The translations under genes and the position numbers were made by a program. The notes beneath the pieces were generated by a model that saw only the letters and a program-made list of their open reading frames with translations, did not search any database and had not been told where the DNA came from. From assembly GCA_050012495.1 (NCBI GenBank), contig JBEKHB010000006.1, positions 1 through 64,000 on the forward strand: 64,000 nt of DNA, in the 5' to 3' direction. Positions 33,013 to 41,302 of the stretch are shown one piece after another. The first letter of the stretch is position 1. Each line of letters starts with the position of its first letter. The DNA is from BOG-1155 sp050012495. Its GTDB lineage: Bacteria; Desulfobacterota; Syntrophorhabdia; Syntrophorhabdales; WCHB1-27.

Positions 33013-34383
33013 TTATGCCTTGCTCCTTTTGGCCCGGTCTTCCGCGATATCAAGAAGCTCCCACAAATCCTTGCCGTCTCTCGGGAAATATGCAGAGCCG
33101 ATCTCTACGTCCTTCTTCGCGCCGGGTGCAAGACCGGGTAACGTATTCAGAATGGTAAATTTGAAGATATTGAGGATGTTCCGGCCTTCTTCCAACCCAT
33201 CAGAGCCCGTTATCGCAACGTAAAAGTGTGCGCCTCCGCTCCTCGTTACCATCGCATTCTTTCCCGCGCAGTACTCGATGCTCTGGCGCATCTTCCTTAA
33301 CAGGTCGTCTCCGTATGCGCACCCGTTGGTCCTGTTGATCCCGCGAAAACCGGGAAGCCTTATGGAGATTACTGAAAAAGCTTTCTTTTGCCTCGCCAGC
33401 TCGCGGACGCCGTCGAAGAAAAGGGCGAATCCCATGGCTCCCGTTGCGGGATCCCTCAGCGCCAGCCCCCCCATCTCTTCCTGCATCTGCACGCGGCCGA
33501 GAAAGAGTGACGTAAGATGCGCGGTGTCGCGTAAGGCGCTGATAGAGTTTTCTCTCAAGGGGCGCGAGGATAGGGAAACGAAGCCGAGAAAGCCAAAAGG
33601 TCTCTCATCCATTACGAGGGGAAAACCAAAATACTGTTTCGCCCTTATGCCGTCATTCTGGAACAGGAGGGGCTTTTCCCGCAAGTAACCGCTCTCGTAA
33701 GGGAGCAAAACGTCCCGGCCGCCCTCCATGACGGTAGAGGCGACCGTGTGTTGCAGGGGGCATTCGGCCCCAAGGAGCGACGCTGCGCCGGTCCCTACCG
33801 CGGCGACGACGGAGAGTCTGCCTTTTCTCTCAATACCTGCCACTGCCATATCGCCGGCAGAGACGGCAAGGGCCTCCTTTACCACCTCCTCGATGAATGT
33901 GCCGCTGGCGCGCGCCTGGCGGAGGAAATTGAGCTGCCTCCGGAGAAGGAAGAATTCTTCGCGCTCCTCTTCCATCTCCCTGAGCTGTTTTTCCCTTTCA
34001 ACCTCCTTTGACGCGACCGTCACAAAGTGGGCGAGGATCTTCTTCTCCTTTTCGGTAAAGACCCATTTCTTTTTGCTGTCGACGACAATGACACCGGGTA
34101 TTTCGAGTGGATAGGCCATAAATGACTTTATCTCCTCTTTCTTGCCGTAATAACCGAGTGTCTCTTCGTCCTTGTCAAAGTTCCCGATGATCAGCGGCTC
34201 TCTGTGCTTCACCACCCATCCGGCGAGCGTCCCGTCCAGGGGTACCGGCTTCGCCTTATCAAAGCTCTTCGCAAACGTGACGGAGGAAAAACAGGACAAA
34301 TGGTCGCCTTCCCTGATAAACAGGGCCACTGTATATGCCTCGTATACATTGAAGATGAGTTCTACGAAACCATCGAGGCTCAT
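33013..34383 (-). CDS. GAF-domain protein with degenerate GGDEF domain
   Basis: A 456-residue cytosolic protein. The first GAF-like domain is at about 1-125 (LAGWVVKHREPLIIGNFD, AYPLEIPGVIVVDS), a coiled-coil linker rich in Glu/Arg at about 125-155, a second GAF at about 160-300, and a GGDEF-like fold at about 315-450 (RDPATGAMGFALFF, NRTNGCAYGDDLLRKMRQ). The active-site loop reads RSGGAHF in place of GGDEF, so diguanylate cyclase activity is unlikely; it may bind a nucleotide or act only as a sensor. Its ATG overlaps the stop of the tRNA thiolase gene (ATGA), so the two are co-translated. Confidence 0.8.
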   Translation of the reverse strand: MSLDGFVELIFNVYEAYTVALFIREGDHLSCFSSVTFAKSFDKAKPVPLDGTLAGWVVKHREPLIIGNFDKDEETLGYYGKKEEIKSFMAYPLEIPGVIVVDSKKKWVFTEKEKKILAHFVTVASKEVEREKQLREMEEEREEFFLLRRQLNFLRQARASGTFIEEVVKEALAVSAGDMAVAGIERKGRLSVVAAVGTGAASLLGAECPLQHTVASTVMEGGRDVLLPYESGYLREKPLLFQNDGIRAKQYFGFPLVMDERPFGFLGFVSLSSRPLRENSISALRDTAHLTSLFLGRVQMQEEMGGLALRDPATGAMGFALFFDGVRELARQKKAFSVISIRLPGFRGINRTNGCAYGDDLLRKMRQSIEYCAGKNAMVTRSGGAHFYVAITGSDGLEEGRNILNIFKFTILNTLPGLAPGAKKDVEIGSAYFPRDGKDLWELLDIAEDRAKRSKA

Positions 34384-35318
34384 GGCTCGGAAGGCACGTA
34401 GATATCGAAACGGACGGCAGCCTCATTACCGAATCTCTTCATCAGCCGGCAGAAGTGACACTCTTCGCCGTAGGACGGGTAGCCGCACAGCTTGCAGGAA
34501 CTCCTCTCTTTTTCCTCTTGCCCTCGGCTGACTTCTGCCTTGGCCCTTTTCAGGTATCCTTTGAGAAAAGCGATCTTCGTTGCAGGCGACACGTCTTCGA
34601 CACGGTTGAGAAGACTCTTGTAGAGCAGCGTCTTCGCCCCCAACGAGTAAGGACACTCCTCATACACGTACTCGATCTCATTGAGGAGCGCATAAGCCGC
34701 CGCTTCCTTTTCCGAGCAAAGAAAAAAAGGCTTCACCTTTTTCGCCAGGCCGTGCTCGGCTTCGAGGACTACCCCCTTTTTCCACAGATATTCCTCTTTC
34801 CAGTGAAGCATGTTTCCAAGAAGCGCGGCGGCCTCGTCATCCAGGTTGTGACCTGTTGCAAGCACGGAGTAACCGTAGTGGGTACAGGCCCTGTTCATTA
34901 CGTACCTCTTGATCGCCCCGCAGAGAGAGCACGGAGGTCTTTTCATGATCCTTGCAAGCTCTTCGATCCCTTTACTGAAGGTCCCGGAGAGCGAGAACGA
35001 ATAGAGTCGCCTCTGAAGCCTGTCCGCCATCTGTCTGGCTTTCACTAAAGAGACGTGCGAATAGTCCCGGATTCCGAGGTCGATGTATATGCCGTCTGCA
35101 GAAAAGCCAAGCTTGTTCACCAGATACCAGAGGGAGAGGCTGTCCTTTCCGCCGGAAACGGCGACGAGCGTTCTGTCCTGCTCGCCCAAAAGTCCGTGCT
35201 TGGTGATCGTGCCTGAAACCCGTTTTTCAAAAAAAGCGATAAAATCACCGGCGCATAAAGCGGAATTGTATTGCGGTAAGCGAATGTTGGCCTGCCCCCC
35301 GCACACCCTGCACTTCAT
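34380..35318 (-). CDS. TtuA/Ncs6/TtcA-type tRNA thiolase
   Basis: A 312-residue ATP-dependent tRNA sulfur transferase. A zinc-ribbon CRVCG...C begins the protein, the PP-loop is LVAVSGGKDSLSLWYL near 49-64, a central KRPPCSLCGAIKRYVM gives two of the Fe-S cluster cysteines with a later ECPYS, and a C-terminal CKLCG...CHFC zinc ribbon closes it. Two zinc ribbons around a PP-loop core are the TtuA/Ncs6 layout. The overlapping upstream gene encodes a sulfur carrier, as in the TtuA/TtuB system that makes 2-thiouridine at tRNA position 54. The start at 35318 was chosen for the ribbon; the longer frame is the carrier gene read out of frame. Confidence 0.85.
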   Translation of the reverse strand: MKCRVCGGQANIRLPQYNSALCAGDFIAFFEKRVSGTITKHGLLGEQDRTLVAVSGGKDSLSLWYLVNKLGFSADGIYIDLGIRDYSHVSLVKARQMADRLQRRLYSFSLSGTFSKGIEELARIMKRPPCSLCGAIKRYVMNRACTHYGYSVLATGHNLDDEAAALLGNMLHWKEEYLWKKGVVLEAEHGLAKKVKPFFLCSEKEAAAYALLNEIEYVYEECPYSLGAKTLLYKSLLNRVEDVSPATKIAFLKGYLKRAKAEVSRGQEEKERSSCKLCGYPSYGEECHFCRLMKRFGNEAAVRFDIYVPSEP

Positions 35319-35503
35319 CCGCCCGATATCACCCGTATGATCCTTACCCGATCGTCCCGCTCCAACATGCGGTCCTCGGTAGCCAGCGTCCCGTTTGACG
35401 TGACGAGATGAGCCTCTTTGCTCAAGCTGAACATGCCAAGGAGTCCGGCCACTGTGAGGCGTCTGTCTATCTCGTGGATCTTGCCTTCCCATTCCACCGT
35501 CAT
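35315..35503 (-). CDS. MoaD/ThiS/TtuB-like sulfur-carrier protein
   Basis: About 62 residues of ubiquitin-like fold: MTVEWEGKIHEIDRRLTVAG, LVTSNGTLATEDRML, DDRVRIIRVISGG. The terminal Gly-Gly is the site where such carriers are adenylated and thiocarboxylated. Its stop overlaps the start of the tRNA thiolase, so it most likely supplies sulfur to that enzyme (TtuB role) rather than to molybdopterin or thiamine. The start at 35503 follows the family; an ATG at 35521 is also in frame. No E1-like activating enzyme is adjacent. Confidence 0.85.
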   Translation of the reverse strand: MTVEWEGKIHEIDRRLTVAGLLGMFSLSKEAHLVTSNGTLATEDRMLERDDRVRIIRVISGG

Positions 35504-35686
35504 GGGAAATTCATAACACAACGGCGGACGGTTGTCAAAGGTGGGTTTTCCCGAATATCCACGGAAAGGTTTGGAAAAGCGTTGAATATACGTGTGTTAT
35601 TTCTTAAAATATGATCTGTTCCGTTCCATCTCTTGTCCTCACAATCACGTACGTGATAAGCTATTCCGGTGCGCACGCGGAGGAGC

Positions 35687-36613
35687 ATGAGCAATTCCTA
35701 TGAAGCGGTAATTATCGGAGGAGGCCCGGCCGGCCTTACGGCCGGCATTTATCTCATGAGGGCCGGGATCAAGACGATCCTGCTTGAAAAACAGCTCGTC
35801 GGCGGCGCTGCCCTGAATACTGAGCATATCGACAATTATCCGGGATTCCCGGACGGTATATCGGGAAGGGAGCTGACGGGCAGGATGGCAGAGCAGGCCC
35901 AAAGGTTGGGACTCGTCATAAAGGAGTTCTCCAGGGCAGAAGGCGTCGGGTACGCGGGCGGGCTTTTCGAGACCGGGGTAGACAAGGAATCGTACCTATC
36001 GGTGGGTATCATCGCCGCAATGGGCACGGAACCGCTCAAGCTGGGCATACCGGGAGAGGACGCGTTGGTGGGAAGGGGCGTCTCTTACTGTGCGACATGC
36101 GACGGCATCTTCTTCCGTAATCTTGACGTGGCGGTGGTCGGCGGCGGGGACACGGCCCTCTCTGAGGCCTTGACGCTTGCGAACATCGCCGGCAAAGTGT
36201 ACGTGATACACCGGCGCAATGAGCTGAGGGCGCAGCAGATATTGCAGGGACGGGCGGCCCGGCACAACAAAATCGAGTTGATGCTCAGCAAGGTCCCTTT
36301 ACGCATAAACGGCGGCACCGAAGTCGAGTCGATCGCGCTTCGGGATACAAAGACGGGCGAGGAGTCGGAGCTTAAGGTGAGCGGGATCTTTTTCTATGTG
36401 GGGCTGCGACCGGATACCGGCTTCCTTGGCAACCTTGTGGACAGGGACGAGGCCGGTTTTATCATGACCGATGAAGACCTCGGGACAAAGACGCGGGGGT
36501 TGTTTGCCGCGGGGGACGTCCGCAGGAAATCGCTCAGGCAGATCTCGACCGCAGTGGGAGATGGGGCCCTCGCCGCGGTAAACCTCGAAAAACACGTGCT
36601 GGAGAAGAGGTAA
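35687..36613 (+). CDS. trxB: Thioredoxin reductase
   Basis: FAD/NAD(P)H flavoprotein of 308 residues that reduces thioredoxin. FAD motif VIIGGGPAGLTAGIYLMRAG at about 8-27, the redox-active SYCATCDG near 136-143, the second Rossmann motif VAVVGGGDTALSEALTLA near 150, and the C-terminal GLFAAGDVRRKSLRQ near 276. The start at 35687 has GGAGGAG directly upstream; the in-frame start 18 bases earlier does not. It begins a run of seven co-directional genes. In the NADPH motif HRRNELRA the two Arg suggest NADPH, by inference. Confidence 0.95.
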   Translation: MSNSYEAVIIGGGPAGLTAGIYLMRAGIKTILLEKQLVGGAALNTEHIDNYPGFPDGISGRELTGRMAEQAQRLGLVIKEFSRAEGVGYAGGLFETGVDKESYLSVGIIAAMGTEPLKLGIPGEDALVGRGVSYCATCDGIFFRNLDVAVVGGGDTALSEALTLANIAGKVYVIHRRNELRAQQILQGRAARHNKIELMLSKVPLRINGGTEVESIALRDTKTGEESELKVSGIFFYVGLRPDTGFLGNLVDRDEAGFIMTDEDLGTKTRGLFAAGDVRRKSLRQISTAVGDGALAAVNLEKHVLEKR

Positions 36614-36653
36614 TGGGTTTCGTCTACAGAAAGGCGAAAGAGATCAAGAGACA

Positions 36654-37646
36654 GTGATTGACGTCTACGGCATCGGCGCACTCAACCTCGACTTTATTTA
36701 TGAGGTCGCACATTTACGGGACGTGGACGTGCCGGGGCTAAAGCTTGCGCACGGCGGAGAGATCGCGGGGAGCGATGCGCAGTTCTCTGCGTTCAGGCGC
36801 GCAGTCGAACGGGTAGGGGTCCTCAAGAAGGTGAGCCCCGGAGGCTCTGCCTCAAACACCTGTCATGCCCTCTTCCTCATGGGTTACCACGTCGGTCTGG
36901 CAGGAGTGGTCGGGCACGACGGGCCGGGCGATACATACCTGGAGCAGGTCGAGGGGGTCGATACGGGCAGCGTCGTGAGGAAGGGGAGAACAGGACTCGC
37001 CTACATAATGATCAGCGAGGAGAGGGACCGGTCAATAGTGGTGTTTCCGGGAAGCGCGGCCGACCTGCTCGACGCGGACCTGGACCCGGAAAAGCTTGCA
37101 GCGGCCCGATGGATACACATGGCCTCGTTTGTCTCTCCCCGCGGCCTAGAGACACAGGTGAAGCTGAAACGCGAGCTCCAGGGCAGGGTCGCCTTCAGCA
37201 TTGACCCGGGGGAGATTTACGCCGCCAGGGGCAGCGAGATGTTTCCGCTCCTCGCAGGTACGGATGTGCTCTTCACCTCGAAAAGGGAAATCGAGCTGCT
37301 CTTCGGATGCGGCCAGGATCAGGCGATCGGACAGGCCCTGGCCTTTGCAAAAACCATTGTCCTCAAGCAGGGAAAGGAAGGAGCCTCGCTTTTCATAAAA
37401 GGCTTTTCCTGCCATGTCGAGACGGGAGCCGTCGAAGCCGTGGACAACACAGGGGCCGGCGACGTGTTGAACGGCGTCTTTCTCGGTCTCCTTCTGCGGG
37501 GTATCGACCCGGCCCTCGCACTGCGGGTGGCAGTAGCGGCCGCAACGTCCAGCGTAAAAGCGTATGGCAGGGACGCGTACCCGGACGGACAACGCATAGA
37601 GGTACTTTATGAGGATATGCTGGTTCACTACGGGAAGGGATTTTGA
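36654..37646 (+). CDS. PfkB family sugar/nucleoside kinase
   Basis: A 330-residue ribokinase-fold kinase. N-terminal signature SPGGSASNTCHALFLMG near 61-77, and the C-terminal active-site motif VDNTGAGDVLNGVFLGLL near 262-279, where the Asp is the catalytic base. The substrate is not evident; relatives phosphorylate fructose, ribose, adenosine and others. It starts at a GTG 40 bp after trxB, and its last 38 bases overlap the following formyltransferase gene, so they are likely translated together. Confidence 0.9.
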   Translation: MIDVYGIGALNLDFIYEVAHLRDVDVPGLKLAHGGEIAGSDAQFSAFRRAVERVGVLKKVSPGGSASNTCHALFLMGYHVGLAGVVGHDGPGDTYLEQVEGVDTGSVVRKGRTGLAYIMISEERDRSIVVFPGSAADLLDADLDPEKLAAARWIHMASFVSPRGLETQVKLKRELQGRVAFSIDPGEIYAARGSEMFPLLAGTDVLFTSKREIELLFGCGQDQAIGQALAFAKTIVLKQGKEGASLFIKGFSCHVETGAVEAVDNTGAGDVLNGVFLGLLLRGIDPALALRVAVAAATSSVKAYGRDAYPDGQRIEVLYEDMLVHYGKGF

Positions 37647-38385
37647 GGCGGTGACGCTCTTTACCGACGTCATCGAGGCAATCGACGCGAGGGTGATCGA
37701 AGGCGCCATCGCGGCTCTCTTCCTCAACAGGGAGAGGCACGAGTCCGAGCCTTCGGATATCATTATCGCCCGCGCCGGGGAACGGTCCATCCCTGTGGAA
37801 ACCCTCAGCACGCGGAGGTTCCTCAGCCGGCGGGGCCTGAGCCTCGGGACGGGCAGGGACCTCTTTGATGCGGAAGTTTACTCGCGGATCAAGAAGTTCG
37901 ATTTTGACATCATTTTCCTCGCGGGCTATATGCTCATCCTGTCTCCCACGCTCTTCGACGCCTTCCCTGTGCTCAACATCCATCCTTCCCTGCCCGGGGC
38001 CTACAAGGGGCGGTGGGAGGACGTGATAAACCGGACCATCGACGACGGAACGCGCGAATTCGGGGCGATGATCCATATGGTAGAAGCCGTCCTCGACGAA
38101 GGCGCGCCCATAACCTTTGTCCGCGCCGCCCTTGTCGGGCCGGTTGCCGACGACCTCTTCAGGCGGACGGCAGAAGGAGACAAAGGGGCCAGGGGCACGC
38201 TTTTCCGCATGATACGGGAAAAAGAATTCGCGCTGGAGACGCCCCTGATCATCCGGACCCTGTCCCTCCTGTCGAAAGGCGTCATAGAGATAAGGGGCAA
38301 ATCGATCCTCTTCAAGGGGAAGCCGGCCCGGGGAGGGGTCGATATTACGGCGGAGGTGCAAAGGTGGCCGGCCACGCGTATATAA
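37609..38385 (+). CDS. Formyltransferase-fold protein (PurN/GART-like)
   Basis: A 258-residue protein of the methionyl-tRNA/glycinamide formyltransferase fold. The catalytic signature is VLNIHPSLPGAYKGRWEDVI near 124-143 with Asn and His, followed by MVEAVLDEGAPITF near 158-171 with the Asp, all three catalytic positions of PurN. The N-terminus (MRICWFTTGRDFEAV) and the roughly 60-residue C-terminal tail differ from true PurN, so the acceptor may be another amine or sugar. The start overlaps the kinase gene by 38 bases and the end overlaps the HAD gene by 22. Confidence 0.8.
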   Translation: MRICWFTTGRDFEAVTLFTDVIEAIDARVIEGAIAALFLNRERHESEPSDIIIARAGERSIPVETLSTRRFLSRRGLSLGTGRDLFDAEVYSRIKKFDFDIIFLAGYMLILSPTLFDAFPVLNIHPSLPGAYKGRWEDVINRTIDDGTREFGAMIHMVEAVLDEGAPITFVRAALVGPVADDLFRRTAEGDKGARGTLFRMIREKEFALETPLIIRTLSLLSKGVIEIRGKSILFKGKPARGGVDITAEVQRWPATRI

Positions 38386-39362
38386 CGGACTGCGAGGGAC
38401 CTGTATCGAAGAACGATAACGCCTACGAGATAGCGGAAGCCTTCCTGCAGGAAGGGGGCCGGTTTTTCGCGCTTCTCTCGAAGTTCGATGACTACCTGGG
38501 CGACATCGAGAAGACCGTAGGCTACCGGTATGGAAGCACCCTTAAGTATATACTGCCCTTCCTCAAAGCGGCAGGCCTGACCGATCGCGAGGCGACAGAG
38601 TTCTCCGCCAGGCATGTGACCATAATGAACGGCGTGAGAGGGGCCTTCAGCCGGATCGATAAAGCCATGCCCATCTATATGGTAAGCACGAGCTACGTCC
38701 ACTATGTTGAGGCGGTATGCCGGTACCTCAATCTCTCCATGGACTCCGTCTACTGCACCAGGCTCTCCTTCGACGACTATCATATGGGGGATGAGGAGAA
38801 ACAGGCGGTGACGGATTACCTCCGGAGATTCCTCGAGCTCCCCCCGATCTCCTGGGACGATGCCGGCGGTCTCGACGACGCCTCGGCCCGGGTCATCCGG
38901 GTCCTGAAGAACTTTTTTTTCTCCGTCCTTCCTTCTATGCCCGTCTGGCGATGGGTCGAGCCGGTTTTGCCGATCGGGGGAGAGGGTAAGGCGCAGGCAG
39001 TGACCCATATCGTCACAAGAGGCGCTATTTCCATGGAAGACGTGATATACGTAGGCGACAGCATCACCGATGTGGCAGCCCTTGAGCTCGTGCGGCGCGA
39101 GGGCGGGCTGTCGGTCAGTTTTAACGGCAACAGGTACGCGATCATGAGTGCGGAATATAGCGTGGTGGCTCGCAGCGCCTCCGTACTCGGGACGATTGCG
39201 GAAGCCTTTCGCGAGGGCGGCAAAGGCCGCATACGGACGGGCGATTACAGAGACGGTGCGCAGATTTTCACGAGAGATTCGGCCGATCCTGCCTATGTGA
39301 CGGCTTTGAGTGAAAGGACCCGGAAGGAGGTGCGGGGCCGGGCTATAGGTGAGCTTGGATGA
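38364..39362 (+). CDS. HAD-superfamily hydrolase, archaeal-type, function unknown
   Basis: A 332-residue protein from a GTG with GGAGG eight bases upstream. The N-terminus AYITDCEGPVSKNDNAYE contains the nucleophile Asp but has Glu in place of the second motif-I Asp. Motif II is MVSTSYVHYVEAV near 103, and motif IV DVIYVGDSITDVAALEL near 229. This layout resembles a group of uncharacterised HAD proteins found mostly in methanogens. The Glu substitution may change the reaction from phosphatase to something else. Overlaps with both neighbours suggest a conserved functional unit with the formyltransferase. Confidence 0.75.
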   Translation: MAGHAYITDCEGPVSKNDNAYEIAEAFLQEGGRFFALLSKFDDYLGDIEKTVGYRYGSTLKYILPFLKAAGLTDREATEFSARHVTIMNGVRGAFSRIDKAMPIYMVSTSYVHYVEAVCRYLNLSMDSVYCTRLSFDDYHMGDEEKQAVTDYLRRFLELPPISWDDAGGLDDASARVIRVLKNFFFSVLPSMPVWRWVEPVLPIGGEGKAQAVTHIVTRGAISMEDVIYVGDSITDVAALELVRREGGLSVSFNGNRYAIMSAEYSVVARSASVLGTIAEAFREGGKGRIRTGDYRDGAQIFTRDSADPAYVTALSERTRKEVRGRAIGELG

Positions 39363-39916
39363 AAACCGCCGCCGCCGTTCTCCTCGTGCTTATGTGCGGC
39401 GTACAGGCTTACGCCGCGGGGGACCGCATCGTTTTCTACCGGATCGGCGAAAGCGGACAGGAAGCGTGGACGCGCCTTACGCAGTATTTCGAAGGCAAGG
39501 GCTATGGCGTCACCGTTGTCCAGGGTGAGTTGGTTATCGAGAAGCACGTCGAAAAGGTGAACAGGATAAACCGTGGGCCGGGGGGCGTCTTTCTTGCCAT
39601 GGAGTTAATCCCGGACGGGAAGAGCCATGTGATGGTGGCGGAGTCGGATGCTAAGGGCGGGGAAGGCCGGTTCCTCGCGATTGACGAGATACCGGCCCGG
39701 TTCGCCCCGGAGTCGGACAAGCTTGCCGCACACGTCGCCGCACCGTTCAACGTCAAGGTGAAACATCTCCCCCTCTTCCCCCTGCTCGGCGTCAACATGC
39801 CCGGAATCGTGGTGAAACTGGAATTCGGCGAGGGGGAGACTGCGGACGTGATAGCAAAACTCTCTCGCGGAGTGGAGACGTATTTTTCAGAAAGGATAAA
39901 AAAAGATGAGAAATGA
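39359..39916 (+). CDS. Secreted hypothetical protein
   Basis: A 185-residue protein, not recognised. It has a short signal peptide (MKTAAAVLLVLMCGVQAYAA) and a mature part with alternating strands and no cysteine or transmembrane helix, so it is probably periplasmic. Its ATG overlaps the HAD stop and its end overlaps rph by 11 bases, so it is translated with them. Confidence 0.75.
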   Translation: MKTAAAVLLVLMCGVQAYAAGDRIVFYRIGESGQEAWTRLTQYFEGKGYGVTVVQGELVIEKHVEKVNRINRGPGGVFLAMELIPDGKSHVMVAESDAKGGEGRFLAIDEIPARFAPESDKLAAHVAAPFNVKVKHLPLFPLLGVNMPGIVVKLEFGEGETADVIAKLSRGVETYFSERIKKDEK

Positions 39917-40637
39917 CGGCAGGCAGAACGATAAGATCAGGGACCTGAAGATCAGCAGGAATTTTCTCAAGTTTCCGGACGGATCGGTGCTCGTCGAAAT
40001 GGGCGAGACAAAGGTTATCTGTGGGGTGAGCATCGAGGAGAAGGTCCCGCCTTTTCTCAAGAACTCAGGAAAAGGATGGCTTACGGCCGAATATTCCATG
40101 CTCCCGAGGGCCACTCCTTCCCGCACGGTCCGGGAATCTTCTATGGGCAGGGTAGGCGGCAGGACCCATGAGATCCAGAGGCTCATAGGCAGGGCGCTCA
40201 GAGCGGTGGTAAACCTCGACGTCATCGGCGAGCGGACAATCTGGGTCGACTGTGACGTGATCCAGGCGGACGGCGGCACGAGGACCGCAAGCATCACCGG
40301 CGGTTTTGTGGCGCTCGTGGAGGCGCTGTGGAACCTGAAAAAAAGAGGCGTCATCCAAAAAATCCCCCTCCGTGATTCCGTTGCCGCCGTGAGCTGCGGC
40401 ATCGTGAACGGGACATCTCTTCTCGACCTCGCCTACGCGGAGGACTCGATTGCCGATGTGGACATGAATTTTGTCATGACGGGCAAAGGTATGCTCATCG
40501 AGGTGCAGGGCACAGCAGAAAAAGCGCCTTTTTCAAAAGAAATCTTTGACGTGATGTACGAGTACTCCGCGAAAGGCATCGCAGAGATCACCCGTGCTCA
40601 GAAAGCGGCCCTCGGTCCCCTTTTCCCTCTCCTCTAG
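39906..40637 (+). CDS. rph: Ribonuclease PH
   Basis: Phosphorolytic 3'-5' exonuclease that trims tRNA 3' ends; 243 residues, the usual length. Motifs: DGSVLVEMGETKVICGVSIE near 25-44, YSMLPRATPSRTVRES near 65, GRTHEIQRLIGRALRAVVNL near 89-108 with the substrate-binding Arg, and DCDVIQADGGTRTASITGG near 117-135. The phosphate-binding Arg/Thr/Ser residues are present. It precedes rdgB, a common bacterial pairing. Confidence 0.97.
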   Translation: MRNDGRQNDKIRDLKISRNFLKFPDGSVLVEMGETKVICGVSIEEKVPPFLKNSGKGWLTAEYSMLPRATPSRTVRESSMGRVGGRTHEIQRLIGRALRAVVNLDVIGERTIWVDCDVIQADGGTRTASITGGFVALVEALWNLKKRGVIQKIPLRDSVAAVSCGIVNGTSLLDLAYAEDSIADVDMNFVMTGKGMLIEVQGTAEKAPFSKEIFDVMYEYSAKGIAEITRAQKAALGPLFPLL

Positions 40638-40726
40638 GGGAGATACCGTGCAAGACCCGAAGCGACGAGGGACAACCCCGTTTCCTTCTCCTTTAAGGAA
40701 GAGAGCCGCGGAAAAGGTGAATAGAC

Positions 40727-41302
40727 GTGATCATCGTGGCAACTGCCAACAAGGGCAAGTTTGAGGAGATCAGAGAGTACCTTGCAGGCACGTTCACCAC
40801 GTTCTTCTCCCTCGCCGACTTTGATGAAAAGGTACACGTGGTCGAGGACCAGCCGACCTATTATGAGAATGCCTGGAAAAAGGCAACGAAGGTCGGCAAC
40901 CGGTTCGGCATCGCTGCCCTCGCCGATGATTCGGGGCTGGAGGTGGAAGCGCTCCAGGGCGCACCCGGCATCTGCTCCGCGCGGTACGGAGCAAACGATC
41001 GGGAGAGGGTGGACAGGCTTCTCAGGGAGCTGCGCGGGACGCCGCCTGAAGGGCGCACGGCCCTTTTCAAGGCTTACCTTGTCTATTATCTCCCTCACGT
41101 GGGACAGACCTTTATGTTTTATGGGGGCCTCAAGGGATATATCGGCTTTGAAAGGAGAGGGGAGAAGGGGTTCGGCTACGATCCCGTATTCATGCTGCCC
41201 GGTTCCGGCAAGGCCCTCTCTGAGCTGAGTCTGGAGGAGAAGAACAGCATCAGCCATAGGGGGCGGGCGTTGGCGCGCTTCAAGAAGTTCCTCAGCGCGT
41301 GA
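40727..41302 (+). CDS. rdgB: XTP/dITP diphosphatase (RdgB/HAM1)
   Basis: House-cleaning enzyme that removes non-canonical purine triphosphates; 191 residues from a GTG. Motifs are IIVATANKGKFEEIREYL at the start, ALADDSGLEVEALQGAPGIC with SARYG near 64-88, and the C-terminal GYDPVFMLPGSGKALSEL then HRGRALARFKKF. All family signatures are in place. A polypyrimidine tract follows the stop. Confidence 0.96.
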   Translation: MIIVATANKGKFEEIREYLAGTFTTFFSLADFDEKVHVVEDQPTYYENAWKKATKVGNRFGIAALADDSGLEVEALQGAPGICSARYGANDRERVDRLLRELRGTPPEGRTALFKAYLVYYLPHVGQTFMFYGGLKGYIGFERRGEKGFGYDPVFMLPGSGKALSELSLEEKNSISHRGRALARFKKFLSA

